DNA from: Hirsutella rhossiliensis
Taxonomy: Eukaryota; Ascomycota; Sordariomycetes; Hypocreales; Ophiocordycipitaceae
Assembly (NCBI RefSeq): GCF_020360975.1
Contig: NW_025408667.1
Coordinates: 4,836,001-4,900,000 of the forward strand
Direction: 5' to 3'
DNA: 64,000 bases
The notes below the pieces were generated by a model. It did not search any database, was not told the DNA's origin, and was given only the letters and a program-made list of their open reading frames with translations. A program made the position numbers and the translations under genes. Every line of letters starts with the position of its first letter. Within the stretch, counting starts at the first letter, position 1. Positions 23,733-35,700 of this stretch are shown here, in pieces.

Positions 23733-23869
23733 TTATAAGCCTAGCTTACTCCCTTTAAGCCGGGAAATTAACTTATACCTTTAAAATTCCTCGTTAATAT
23801 ACCCGATTAAAATTCCTTTCGAAAATCCCCCTAACGAGTTCTTTTACCTTCCTATACTCTTAAACTCCT

Positions 23870-24859
23870 ATCTAGACTTCTTAATCCCTATAAATAGAAT
23901 AATACCGAATTTATATAAAATAGGTAGATAAAAAGAATATAAATTCTCTAGACTTAAGGGAAATTTAAATTATACTTTTTAGAGTATAAGGATAAGAGCT
24001 ATCCTTATTAAAGAAAAGCTTATCGCTACCTTAAAGTAAGAAAATTATATAAAGACTATAGAAGCTTTACCTTAGACCTTTCTTTAAGTTAAAGATAGCC
24101 CTTTAATATAAATTAAGCATTTAATAAATACTAAAGCTACTTAGGATAAGCCTATAAAGCGATATATTCCGTTAAACTTTTCGTTAAATTATTTACTTAT
24201 AAAGCAGCTCTTTAATCTTAGTCCCTTAGGCTTTAATTTATAGAAATACCTTTATAAGGTAAAGGAAATCTACGAGGATTTAAAATCTTATAATATAAAG
24301 ATTCTAAAAGTTATCCTTATAGCCTAGATTCTTAATTACCTTAATAAGGAATTTAGAAGCTATATTATAAATATTATATAGAGCCTTAGGTTTAATTCTA
24401 TAACGTTTACCCTTAAAACCCTTATAGCTAGTCTTTTAGATAAAGCTAGAAGAATAAAGGATATAGATAAATCTTTAGAAAGCCTTCTTAATAATATAAA
24501 ACCTTAGAAATCCTATAGAAATTCTATAGATACTTTTTATTATAAGGAATATAAAAAACCAAGGCATTTTATAGTAAATTACTATAAATTATACCTAAAT
24601 AAGGCTCTTACTTATTAGGTTTTAAATAAAGGAAAAAAGGATAATAAGACTTAAATTCCTAAGAAGAGAAAATCTTCCTTTTCTTCTTTTTTTAGGAAAA
24701 AATCCCCTTTTAGTAGTATTTCTACTATAAAAAAAAAAGAAAGCTCGAATTATAAAGCTAGAGGCTAATTTAGATAATAGTAATAAGGTCTTAAATATAG
24801 CTTTGTAAGAAAATATAGACCTAGATATCGACCTTATAAACCTCTCTAAGGCTCTAACC
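23870..24859 (+). pseudogene. Gag relic of copia D
   Basis: Frame from about 23930 to 24660 with capsid-like helices (NYLNKEF, SLRFNS, TLIASLLDKARR). A zinc knuckle follows at about 24538-24582, in which Cys codons read as Tyr: Y-x2-Y-x4-H-x4-Y, matching C-x2-C-x4-H-x4-C. A lysine-rich stretch follows. Stops are TAA/TAG at likely Gln/Trp codons. Confidence 0.75.
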
Positions 24860-25256
24860 TATTAAAAGACGCGGTTATTAGTTATATATATTAATTATAG
24901 CGTACTTTTTAAAGCGCGCGTTTTACTTTTACCTACGTAGCGTAATAGTCTTCGCGATAGTTATAAGCCTCGGAGGGGATAGTATACTACCCTTATAATT
25001 TCTAGTAACTATACGCGGTGCGGGGTTTAATCCCTTATAGATAACTACCTCTCGTAGATTTCCTTAGGTTATTAGCGTAGCGCTTAGTATTTAACTCCCG
25101 CGTCTTAAGCTATAAGGTCTAGGGCTCTTAGTAGAGCCGCGATCCCTAAGGGGGTATATTAAAAGACGCGGTTATTAGTTATATATATTAATTATAGTAT
25201 ACTTATTAAAGCGCGCGTTTTACTTTTACTTATATAGCGTTATAGTCTTTATAATA
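24860..25256 (+). mobile_element. TRIM1b: miniature LTR element (397 bp)
   Basis: Two 100-bp direct repeats (24860-24959, 25157-25256) flank 197 bp. The left repeat is followed by GTTATAAGCCTCGG, nearly the sequence after the copia B/F LTR. The right repeat is preceded by AAGGGGGTA, identical to the B and E polypurine tract. The target duplication is TAACC (24855-24859) versus CGACC (25257-25261), differing only by RIP-type transitions. No ORF. Confidence 0.88.
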
Positions 25257-25261
25257 CGACC

Positions 25262-27258
25262 CTTATATAAACGTCTAAGGATTTAAAGGTAATTTTAACC
25301 TTTATAAATACCTCTATAATAAAAGCTAATAAAGACTCTCTTTTAGAACCTTTAGAAGCCTAAATTCCTAGAATAAAGGAATTAGTCTTAAAAGTAAAAG
25401 AAGGAGGATTTCTTAGTTATAAAAATAAAAGGATCTTTAATTTTATTTATAATACTAAAGCTACTAAGTATATAGTATTAAATAAGAATTTTCTTATTAA
25501 CTATAAAGAGATTAAGTCTAAAGTTTATAAGGGAAAAGCTTCCTTTATATTAGTAAAAGGAAAGGGGGACTTAGTATTTAAGTTCCTATATAATAGTAAA
25601 AGGTATATCCTTTAAGACTACTTTTATATACCTAAATTAAGGGTAAATATACTATCTTAATCTTATTTTAATACTACCTATGCTTTAATAAGAGGAAATA
25701 AAGTCTTTTTATTAAATAATAACGCTAAGGTCCTTACTAAAGGATTTCTTAGAAATAAATTATATTATATTCTTATAGAACCTTTCTTAAAAAGCTAATT
25801 AATCCTTATTATAGCTTTAAAGGCAAAGGATATAGAAATCTATACTTAGTACTTATACTTAAGGTATATAAATAATAAGGCTATTTTAGAAATATTAAAA
25901 AGCTATAATAAGGATATAAAAATGCCTTTAAAAGAGGAAAATAAAAGAAGATAGTATAAAATATATATTAGAGCTATAGTAATAAATAGGGTTAATAAAT
26001 AACCCTTAAATAAGTCTTATTCCTATTTACAAAATTTATACTAGAGATTTAAGGGCTAATTAAAGTACCTACTTATAATAAATATTACTATTATATTTCT
26101 TTCTTAAATATAGGAACTAGATATCTAGAAATATACCTTCTTCGAAGAAAAGGGAAGGCTTTAAATAAGTTCTTAAAATTTAGAAATAGGGTAGAAAATA
26201 ACCCTAAAGATACTAGGATTAAAGAAGTAGTTTCTAATAATACTAAAGAACTTATATATAAAATAAAGCTTTACTACGAAAAAAAAGGAAATACCTTTAA
26301 TTCTAGTCTTCCTAGGAGGCTTAAATTTAATAGTAGAATAGAAAGAATAAATCGTACTATATTAGAAAACGTACGAGCTTTTTTATTTACTACTAAGCTT
26401 CTTAAATACTTATAAGGAGAAGATATTTTAAAAGCTACCTATTTATATAATAGATTACTATACTCTACGATAGGATTTAAAAGTCTTATAAAAAAGGGGG
26501 ATAATATAATACTATACTATAAGACCTTAAATAAGTTTAAGACCTTTAGAAGCCTTATATATTATAATAATAAAGGCCTTAAAGATAAGCTAGATATTAT
26601 AGCTCTTATAGGAATAATAGTAGGCTATTTAAAGAATATATATAAAATCTAGAAGCTTTCTAAGAGAAAGATTACTATTTTTAAAGATATTACTATACTA
26701 GAAAATAAATTTATAAAAATTCTAGGAATTTATAGTAGTAAAAATACCTTAAATCTTAATTCTATTTTAAATAAAGATAAGCTAGAAAACTATATCCCTA
26801 TAGAGGGAGCTATTAAAGAACTTAGAGATAAAAGTCCCTTGCCTTTTATAAAAGTAAAGTCTTTAAATAATAATCCTATTCCTACTACTAGTAAAATAAT
26901 AGTAGAACTACCTAAGAAGCTAGAAGGGTTCGATTCTAACTATATCGAATACCTTAATATTAATTTATTTCTAAACTATAGTTTTAGAGACTTAATTCTA
27001 GCTAGTATAGAAAATTAAGATCTTAAAACTCTAAAGACCTATAAATAAGTAATAAATAGTCCTAAAGTAGTATTTTAGAAAGAAGCTATAATTAAGGAAA
27101 TAATTTAAGTAATAAAATATAAAACTTAAGAGTTTTCTTACCTCCTTAAGGATAAAGAGGCTATAAGAGGCCGCTAGTTTTATACTATTAAGAAAGATAG
27201 TTAAAATAATATAATAAAATATAAAGCTTATTTTATAATATAAGGATTTAAGTAGATC
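25262..27258 (+). pseudogene. Protease-integrase-RT start of copia D
   Basis: Protease near 25440 reads YNTKATKYIVLN, with Asn and Lys where the D-T/S-G-A-T motif is expected. Pre-integrase and integrase follow to about 26900 (LNKFLKFRN core segments; IERINRTI after the core). From about 27010 the RT leader is recognisable (KEAIIKEI, RWFYTIKK after correcting stops, KGFKQI-like end). TRIM2 interrupts the frame at 27259, and the frame resumes exactly after it. Confidence 0.75.
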
Positions 27259-27607
27259 TATTATATATACTATATACGTTAATTAACGCTATTGCTTATA
27301 TTTAATAAGCGGCTACTACTTTTTTTATAATAGCTATAAGCTTAAGTAAAGGGGTTACCTTTCTAGGAACTTCCTAGGAACTATATATATACTTCTTCTA
27401 GCTAGCTTAGCGCGTACTACTTAAAGGCCTATAGTTTAAGTCCCGCTAGTATAATTAAGCGCGGTTTTAGTATAGGAGCCTATTTATATCTAGGTATCTT
27501 AAAACGGATTAACTTAGTATCCCTAAAAGAGTATATCGCGTATACTATATATATTAATTAACGCTATCGCTTATATTTAATAAGCGGCTACTACTCTTTT
27601 CGTAATA
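27259..27607 (+). mobile_element. TRIM2: second miniature LTR family (349 bp)
   Basis: Two 74-bp direct repeats (27259-27332, 27534-27607) flank about 200 bp. The left copy starts TATTATATATAC and the right copy TATCGCGTATAC, the difference being CGCG to TATA by RIP. A perfect 5-bp duplication AGATC lies at 27254-27258 and 27608-27612. The left repeat is followed by GCTATAAGC, similar to the copia primer-binding site. Only the terminal dinucleotides and the CGCG start resemble TRIM1. Confidence 0.88.
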
Positions 27608-27612
27608 AGATC

Positions 27613-29003
27613 TATAACTTAGATTTCCTAGATACCTTCTTAACTATAGCTAGACCTAAATCTATTAGAATTCTACTTATTCTAGCTATTATTTATAAAT
27701 TTAAAGCTTTATAAATAGATATAATAAATACCTTTATATATACTAATATATATAGCGAAGTATATATCGATCTTCCTTTAAGCTATAAAGAATATACTCT
27801 TAAAGAGTATTATTTAAAATATAGATTAGCTTATAAAGCTAAGGGAATTAAATTAACTAAGTTTCTAGACCTATATAAAACCGGTTAAACTATATTAAAG
27901 CTAAAGAAAGTATTATATAGCCTAAAATAAAGTCCTAAGCTTTAGTATAATTATTTAAAAATTATACTTAATAAACTTAGATTGCTTTTTCTTTTAATAA
28001 ATAAAGAAGTATTTATAAATAAGGACTATAGTATTACCTTAGTAATTTAAATCGTTAACTTTCTTATAGTAAGGCCCTTTAAACTTATAATAAGAGAAAG
28101 ATTATTTAAAGAATTATTTAAATTCCTAGATTTTACTATCTTAAGAGATATAAAAGACTTCTTAGGTCTAAATATTATAATAAACCGAGAAGATAAAGAG
28201 CTATATATATCCTAAGAAGTTTCTATATTAAATAAATTAAAGTAATTTAATAAATAAAGCTTAAGAACTTTAAATCTACTTACTATAGTAGGCTTTAAGC
28301 TTATAAAGGTAAGGGAATTACTTTTTAAAGAAGATATATTATAATTTTAAAAGGAAATAGGATCTTTATTGTACTTAGCCCTATTTACTAAGCTAGGTAT
28401 CTTATATTCTATAATTTCCTATATTAAATTTACTGTAAAGCTTAATTATATATATTATAAGGCTTTAAATATAATTTAGTAATATTTAAATAAATTCCCT
28501 AGCTTAAAGACTAAGTATAATTATAATACTCCTTTTACCTATTTATATATAAAGAGTTTTACCGACTCTAGCTAAGCGTTAGATTTAATAAATAGAAAAT
28601 CCTCTTTTAGTTACTATTTTTATATATATAATAATATAATAAGCTAGGCTTACTTTAAGTAAAAAGCTATTACCCTTTCTACTTATAAAGTAAAGTATAT
28701 TAGCCTTAAGGAGGTAAATAAAGAAGCTATTTATTTAAATATACTTTTTAAGTATATTACTAAGGATTTATCTATTATAATTCTTAATACTATACCTCTT
28801 ATTTTAACGTATAATACTACTACTAATAAATTAGTATAAAATCCGGAATTTTATAAAAGGTCTAAGTATAGAATATTAGCTTATTACTATACTAAAACTA
28901 ATCTAAGAGAAAGGGAAATTAAAGCTTTTTATATTAAGTTAAAAGATAATATAGCTAATATTATTATAAAGGAATTAAGACTTAAATTACTTTATAAATC
29001 TCT
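27613..29003 (+). pseudogene. RT-RNase H relic of copia D
   Basis: Continues the RT frame: IYNLDFLDTF, then SIRILLILAII and IDIINTFIYT. The catalytic box near 28040 reads IVNF, where Y-V-D-D is usual (Asp to Asn). GLNIIINRED, then SLLYLALFTKLGI, and an RNase H end with TDSS and EAIYLNILF follow. It closes at KELRLKLLYK, where the reversed LTR begins. The order and spacing are typical of Ty1/copia. Confidence 0.8.
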
Positions 29004-30171
29004 TAAGGTATATAAGTAAAAGCGAAATTTTAGGATATTAAGGAATTATATAAGACTATATAATAAAAAGGAAGAATAGATATAAGGTAGGATTTAAAAC
29101 GGAATTTATTAGTAGTATATTAGTATATAGAAGTAGTATTAAAGTTAATAATTCTATCTCTATTTACTAGCGGATATACTACTTTATTTAGATAATTATA
29201 GCTAAATAAAAGAACCTTTTAAGACTAGATCTAAGCTACTATATAGCCCTAAGACTAAGGAATTTAGTAATACCTTAAGTATAGCTAAACGTATCTTAAT
29301 TCTATTAATATTTATATTTAAAGGAGGTTAGTTATACTAGTATTCTTAAGAGGTCTTAGCTAGTATTCTAAGCTAGCTCTATTCTTACGATTCTTAATTA
29401 TATAATAACCGGCAACTAGTTTAATAAATAATAGTATTTAAAATAATAAGCGATTCTTATTTTATAAGATAGGATTTTATTTATAATTAATATACTACTT
29501 TTTAGCTTATATAATTAGGAGAGTATATTATAGCTGCTTTATTTATAATAGATAAATACTATTCCTTATAGCCTCCCTTAAAGAGTAGATTTATATACTC
29601 TTTACTAGTTTATTTAGAGTAGTATATATATAAGGTAAAAACCTAATTTAGGAAAACTACTATTATACCTTAATAGGATATATAAAAACCTATTCTTTTT
29701 TAAGAAAATAAAAATCCTTAGGTATATACTAATAGAAAAAACCTATAGTAAGAAAATTCTATGGTTATAATAATTACTTATAGGATAACCTTATATAAGG
29801 TAAAACCTACTATTACTAGGAAAATCCTTATAGATAAAAGTCTAGTAAATATTTCTCTAGGAAACCTAATAAAAGAAAGAACCTAGTAAGTAAAAGATAT
29901 AGAAAGTATAAGATATATCTAAAAACCCCTTTTAATTACTTAGGAACTTATATTAAGGATAGACTATCTTTAAATCTATAGAGTAATCTAAGTCTTAATT
30001 CCTTTTTAAAAATATTAGCTATATTATCTTTTAATTTAATATAAAAACCTCTAATTTCCCCTTCTCTTATATTAGTCTTAATATAGTAATAGGCTAATCT
30101 TATATACTTAGACCTTTTATAAAATTCCGGATTTTCTATTAATTTAATATAGTAGTATTATCCTTTAAAAT
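29004..30171 (-). mobile_element. D2: 3' end of a minus-strand D-family copia
   Basis: Three parts, left to right: a reversed D-type LTR (29004-29550); about 400 bp with no frame (29551-29945), the 3' untranslated part; and a reversed copy of the RNase H C terminus (29950-30171). The last matches D at about 28810-29000 (KELRL-, NPEFYKRSKY-type residues). So this is a second D-family element facing D, probably inserted into D's 3' end. It is cut off on the right by copia E. Confidence 0.75.
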
Positions 30172-30648
30172 TATTATAAAGTATAGCTTAATATTATAGT
30201 TCTTAGAGATATCTATTAATATAAGGGAGCTAGGAAGCTAAGAAATAGGTTTTAAAGAAGGAGCTAAAAGGAGGTATAAAGATAAGGGTAAAGGTAAAAG
30301 GGGAAATAAAAGTAGCGATAGCTTCCTATAAGGGTAGCGAGAGATAAGATAGATATACTAGTAACGGCTAGAAAAGAGGGGAAAAACTAGTAAAAAGCTT
30401 AGTAGTTAAAAGGATATTAATAGCTTCTTTAAATTAGATCTTCTTTATTAATTAAGATATTAAATAAGTATAAAGAAGGGCGTTAAATAAAGGAAAGAAG
30501 GATAATTAAGGCAATATAATAATTACTCCCTTACTATAATTACTACCCTTATAAGAATTAAATATCTTTGCCCTACCTATCTAACCCCTTATTTTTAATT
30601 TTACCTTTATATAGTTTATATATACTTCTTATGTCTCTCTTTATAAGA
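30172..30648 (+). repeat. 5' LTR of E (477 bp)
   Basis: TATTATAAAGTATAGC is the fully RIP-converted form of TGTCGCGAAGCGTGGC. It ends TTTATAAGA before GTTATAAGCC. Every C of the start motif that pairs with RIP context has been changed. Confidence 0.88.
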
Positions 30649-30759
30649 GTTATAAGCCTAGGAGGAATAGTACTCTTATACCTTCCGGCTACTATAAAAG
30701 GCACCTTTCTTATATCCCTTATAGCTCCCTTTTACCCCTCTTACTAGAAAAGCCGGTTT

Positions 30760-33700
30760 TTAACTAACCTTTCTAACCCCCTCTTCTATAATAATATTAA
30801 AAAATAACTCTTTTACCGCCCTTATAATCTATAGGACGATTCTTATAAAGCCCTAAGATTAAGATAAGTAGGTAAAAGAGCTATAGGCTTATATAGCTAA
30901 AACTATTTATAATTTAGTCTTCTTTAATAAGTAGGATCCTCTTAAGCCCCCTCTTTATCTTAAGGCAACGGAATTTATAAAAGGAGCTTCCTTCTTTTCT
31001 ACGCTAACCTTTATATTATAAAGATATTTTTCTATAACCTTAGGTAACTATAAGAGTTATTATAAGGAATACCTTTATAATATAAAGCTACTAACTATTA
31101 CTTATATAGTAATAATAGAATCCGTTAGTACTATAAAGCTAATCTCTTTTTAAGAGAAAGAGACCCTTAAGTAATAGCTTTTAAAGCTCGAGATATTAAT
31201 AGCTCCCTTAAGGGCCTATATAACTAACTATATTAGGAAGACCTATACGGTATACCTAGGAGCCTTTTTTACTAAGAAACTACCAGCTTTTTTATAGCTA
31301 GCTAAGTAAGAAGAAATCCTCGAGGAAGCTAACTAATAATTCCTAATAAAAGCTCTTTCTATCTAGTAGCTATAGGATATATCTCTACTAATAAAGCTTA
31401 TTAGTAATAGTTACTTAACTATCTTTTAAGAGGTAAGCTAGGAACTAAATAAAGAGGCTATTAAAGTATAATAATAAGTAGTCTTATTCCTTTATAGCTA
31501 GCACTCGACCTAGACGGTTCGACCTACTACCCCTATAGCTACTATAGCCCTTATTACTATAGCCCCCGCTACTACTACTACGGCTATTGCCCCTCTAGCT
31601 CCTTCTTTATTAAGAGCCTTAACCCTATCTTTAACGGCTGCCTTAGTCCCGGCCCTAGCTCCGCCTCTTACTCTAGGCCCGGCCCCGGTCTCGTTAGTTA
31701 GACCGGTATAACTAGTCCCCTAATAGACCTTTTAGTTTATTAGTTAAAAAATTAAGGAACTAATCGAAATCGAACCTCGTTAAAATTAGTAATAAGGGGT
31801 AAGAAGGGGGGGTTTTTAAGTAGGACTTCTAGATTAAGAGGAGCATTCCTTAAAGAAATAAAAGACTAAATAATAAAATAGCTACCTAGCCTATAAATCC
31901 CTAGGCTATCGATTATTATAATACGAAAAGGCTTTAAGAAAAACCGACCTAAAGGATTTAACCTTTTAAAGAGGCTATAAGAAATAATATAATAGTTACT
32001 TAAGGAGGACCCCTTATTATAAAAGAAGATAGATAAGATTTAGGTTACTAAGAAATAGTAACTAACGGCGCTACCTTTATTTAAGCTGTAAATTCTAGGA
32101 AACATTATTAGTATAGTAAATCTAGTATTTATCTTCCTTATAGATTAGTAAGACTACCTATTAGGACCCTTTAACTATCCCTTATAAAAATTAAGTATTC
32201 TTAACTTTAGTACTTCCCTTAATATCTATAATATACTCTTACGATTTTAGTCCTTTAAGAAAGTATAAAAGGAATACCTTATTACTAAGGAATTAACTAT
32301 ATAGATAAAGGGATATAGAAGGGTGAAATTTATAATATAATTACCTAATAAGTCTATATAAATTATTTAATAAAAAAGGGTAGCTTTTTACCCTTAAATT
32401 TTAACGAGCTTAATTTCCTTCTACTTTCTTTAAGAGGAAGGAATCTTCTAAGATTTAACGTTTAAGCCTATAAGGCTAGTTTAAAAGAATTAAACTATTA
32501 GACTTATTAAGGAGAAATTTAGTTAATTTATTCTTAAATTCTAATATATCCTTAAAAGGGAGTCTTTAAAGAAGTTAGCTTTCCTTACTAAGAGGAATAG
32601 GTCTATTATAAAGGACCCTCTTTTAGTAGCCTAAGAAGACGGTCTTCTTTAATATATATAACTTAGTTACTTAGGCCCCCTAGCTTTATATAAACTAGGC
32701 TAATAATAGGGCGTATAAATAAGGGGCTTAAAGACCGTTAAATATAAATACTATAGCTAAGGAAAAACTAAGAGATAAATTTCTAGACGAAACCCTTTAT
32801 AGCTAGACTAGCTATATAAGGAAATTTAGGTTAACTAAACCAATGTTTTTAAGGACTAAGAAAGCTTTATTAAGGTAATGTTTTTTATAGATACCTTTTT
32901 AAGGATAGTTTTCCCTTATTTCTTATAGACCTACCTAAGTAAGTATAACTAGTTTGCCCTCTAGGACTTTATTAACTAAATAAAATCCTACTTTAGCTAT
33001 AAGGTAAAGAAGATATAGTTTAATAAAGAGCTATTTATAAAGGATATCTTAAATTAGCTTTAAAAAAGGGGTATTTTACCCCTCTTATTAGTACTAAATA
33101 CCTAGGCCTAGAATAGAGGGGTAGAAAGATTAAGGGGTACTATAATAGAAAGGGCTTATACGATAATACTTATTATAAGGCTTCCCTATAACTTTTAAAG
33201 GGAAGTTATTAAGACTACTTATTACTTTTAGAACTAGACCCTTAGGGACCCTAAGGACCTTAGGGAACTAAACTAAGGAATAAACTAAAAATTACCTTTT
33301 AAGCTCTTTATAAAAAAGAGGGCCTTACTAGTATACCTTTATACCTATAGCTATAAGGTATACCCTATAACTATTAATATATAGCTAATAAGGAAGAAAA
33401 AAAGAAAGCTTAATCTTAAAGCTTTTATTAGTTACCTTATTAGCTATAATTCTATAAATATCTTTTATATTTAGATTCCTCTTTTATAAAAGGTTATTTT
33501 AACTAAGGATATAACTTTCGATAAATCTAGCTTTTTAATTAGAAAGAAAGATAAATAGCCCTTCTTACTCTTATAACGTTAGCTAATTTAAAGGATTTAA
33601 ATCCCCCCTTCTTAATAGTCTTAAAAAGAGGTCTTAGATAAGGAAATAGAAGAAGAAACTAACGTTAAAGTAGTTAAGGATAACGCCGACTTTAATAAAA

Positions 33701-33821
33701 AAAAAGAGGAAGCTACTAAATTAAATAATCTAAATAAAGAAGGAGACTATAAGAAAGTAGTAGAGCTAGAATACGCTTACCTCCCTATACTTCCTCTTAT
33801 ATAAGAAGAAGATCTAAAAGT
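30760..33821 (+). pseudogene. Gag-protease-integrase relic of copia E
   Basis: Same order as F: gag with an Ala/Pro-rich hinge (about 31500-31700), a protease region near 32210, and the integrase N terminus near 32640. The integrase core includes the segment before F's NGGAER site, near 33115. The integrase carries an expanded GGGACC/TAAGG-type short repeat at about 33235-33290. An acidic Glu/Asp-rich linker runs to the F insertion point. Stops are far denser than in B or F. Confidence 0.8.
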
Positions 33822-34276
33822 TGTCGCGAAGCGTGGCCTGATTTCGCAGTTCTCGAAGATATCCCTTAGCAAGAGGGACCAAGGAAGCTAGAAACACCCG
33901 GTATAGAAGAAGGAGCCGAGAAGAGGTGCAGAAAGGAGGGTGGGGGCATAAGGGAAAGCATAAAGTGGCGAGAGATAAGACGGATATGCCGGAAACGGCT
34001 GCAAAGGAAGGAAAACCCGCAAAAGCTCGGTAGTTAAAAGGACATTAGTGGCTTCTTTAAGCAGGATCTTCTTTGTTAATTAAGATGCTAGACGGGTATA
34101 AATAGGGGCGTTGGATAGAGGAAAGAAGGACAATTAAGGCAATATAACAATCACTCCCCTACTGCAATTACTGCCCCCGTAAGATTTAAACATCTCTGCC
34201 CTGCCTATCCGACCCCTTACTTCTAATTTCACCTTCGTGTATTTTATATGCACTTCTCGCATCTCTCTTCGCGAGA
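33822..34276 (+). repeat. 5' LTR of F (455 bp)
   Basis: Starts TGTCGCGAAGCGTGGCC and ends CTTCGCGAGA, with unmutated TG at the start. Relative to B it lacks a block of about 27 bp (the GGCGATAGCTTCC region). Confidence 0.95.
34097..34104 (+). promoter_or_regulatory. TATA box in F LTR
   Basis: TATAAATA in GGGTATAAATAGGGGCG, about 180 bp before the LTR end. The same box is in the 3' LTR at 39885-39892. It is likely the promoter of the element's transcript. Confidence 0.6.
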
Positions 34277-34293
34277 GTTATAAGCCCGGGAGG
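34277..34293 (+). other. Probable primer-binding site of F
   Basis: GTTATAAGCCCGGGAGG directly follows the LTR, where a tRNA primer anneals. The motif is kept in B, E, D (GTTATAAGCCTAGC) and TRIM1b. I could not identify the tRNA. Confidence 0.6.
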
Positions 34294-34411
34294 AATAGTA
34301 TTCCTATACCTTCCGGCTGCTGCAAAAGGCACCCTTCTTAAATCCTTCGTGGCTCCCTTTTACCCCTCTTACTAGAAAAGCCGATTTTTAACCGACTTTT
34401 CTGCCCCCTCT

Positions 34412-35700
34412 TTCCGCAACGATAACAAAAATCGACTCCTCTGCCGTCCCTACGGTCCGTAGGACGATTCTTATAGAGCCCTAAGATTAGGATAAGTGGG
34501 TAAAGGAGCTACGGGCTCGGGTAGATAGAACCATCTATAATTTGGTCTTCTCTAACAAGCAGGACCCTCTCGAGCCCCCTCTTCGTCCTAGGGCAACGGA
34601 CTTTGCAGAGGGAGCTTCTCTTCTAAGCTAACCTCTGCATAACAGAGAGCTTTTTCTGCTGCCTTAGGCGACTACGAGAGTCACCGAAAGGAATACCTTT
34701 ACGAGACGAAGTTGCTAACGGCTGCTCGTACGGCGATAACGGAATCCGTTAGTGCCGCAAAGCTAATCTCTCTTCGAGAGGAAGAGACTCCTAGGGAGTG
34801 GCTTTTAAAGCTCGAGACCTCAACAGCTCCCTTAAGAGGTTATATAACTGACCGTATTAGGAAGACCTATACGGCCCACCTAGGAGCCTTTTCTGCTAGG
34901 AACCTACTAGCTTCTTCGTGGCTAGCTAAGTAGGAAGAAATCCTCGAGGAAGCTAACCAATACTTCCTTATAGAAGCTCTTTCCGGCCAGTGGCTACGGG
35001 ATATATCTCTGCTAATAAAGCCTATTAGTGACGGTTACTCGACTATCTTTCGAGAAGCTAGCCGGGAACTAGACGAAGAGGCTGCTAGAGTACAACAGCA
35101 AGCAGTCTTATTCCTTCGTGGCCAGCACTTGACCTAGACGGCTCGACCTGCAGCTGCTGTAGCCCTTGCTGCTGCGGCTCCCGCTGCTGCTGTTGCGGCT
35201 GTTGCTCCTTCGGCTCCACCTCCCTCGAGAGCATCAACACTGTCTTCAACGGCTGCCGTAGGCCCGGCCCCGGCTCCGCCTCTTGCTCCGGGCCCGGCCC
35301 CGGTCCCGTCAGTCAGACCGGCCCGACTAGTCCCCCAATGGACCTTTCAGTCCGTTAGTCGAAAAATCAGGGAACTAGTCGAAATCGAACCTCTTCGTCA
35401 AAATCAGCAACAAGGGGTAAAAAGGGGGGGTTTTCAAGCAGACCTTCCGGACCGGGACGAGGATTCCTCGAAGAAACGAACGAGAAGGAATCGACCTACC
35501 TGCCAAGCATGCAAAAAGCCCCATCGGCTAGAAGACTGCTAGCAGGTCTTCGAGGAAAACCGACCCGAAGGAGTCAACCCTTCAAAGAGGCTACGAGAAA
35601 TAGTATAACAATCTCTTAAGGAGGACCCCTCGTTGCAGAAGAAGATAGACGAGATTCGGGTTGCTAAGAAATAGCAACTAACGCCGCTACCGCAAATTCG
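34412..35700 (+). pseudogene. Gag of copia F (nearly open)
   Basis: Reading frame 2 is open for long stretches, e.g. 34712-34933 (TAARTAITESVSAAKL to SSWLAK), with isolated TAG codons. It continues through REASRELDEEAARVQQQ, an Ala/Pro-rich hinge (35150-35320) and a basic stretch. A complete zinc knuckle CQACKKPHRLEDC lies at 35501-35539 (C-x2-C-x3-H-x4-C). The gag of this family probably packages the RNA into virus-like particles. The true start is not certain. Confidence 0.85.

Larger units (their letters stand above)
23182..29003 (+). mobile_element. D: second Ty1/copia family, 3'-truncated
   Basis: Starts with an LTR of about 550 bp, followed by GTTATAAGCC (probable primer-binding site, 23733) and a complete-order copia polyprotein relic. 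It is split by TRIM1b and TRIM2. It ends at the RNase H C terminus, where a reversed LTR of the same family begins. Its gag and pol are clearly different from B/E/F. Very heavily RIP-mutated. Confidence 0.85.

Noticed and set aside
23182..29550. A novel transposon type with 547-bp terminal inverted repeats and a copia polyprotein
   Set aside because: The inverted repeat is a copia LTR, and reversed 3' untranslated and RNase H sequence follows it. Two facing copies explain it better, and no target duplication flanks the pair.
34712..34933. Reading this ORF as a separate 73-codon gene
   Set aside because: It starts at TTG in the middle of the copia gag frame, which continues upstream and downstream; it is just a stop-free part of gag.
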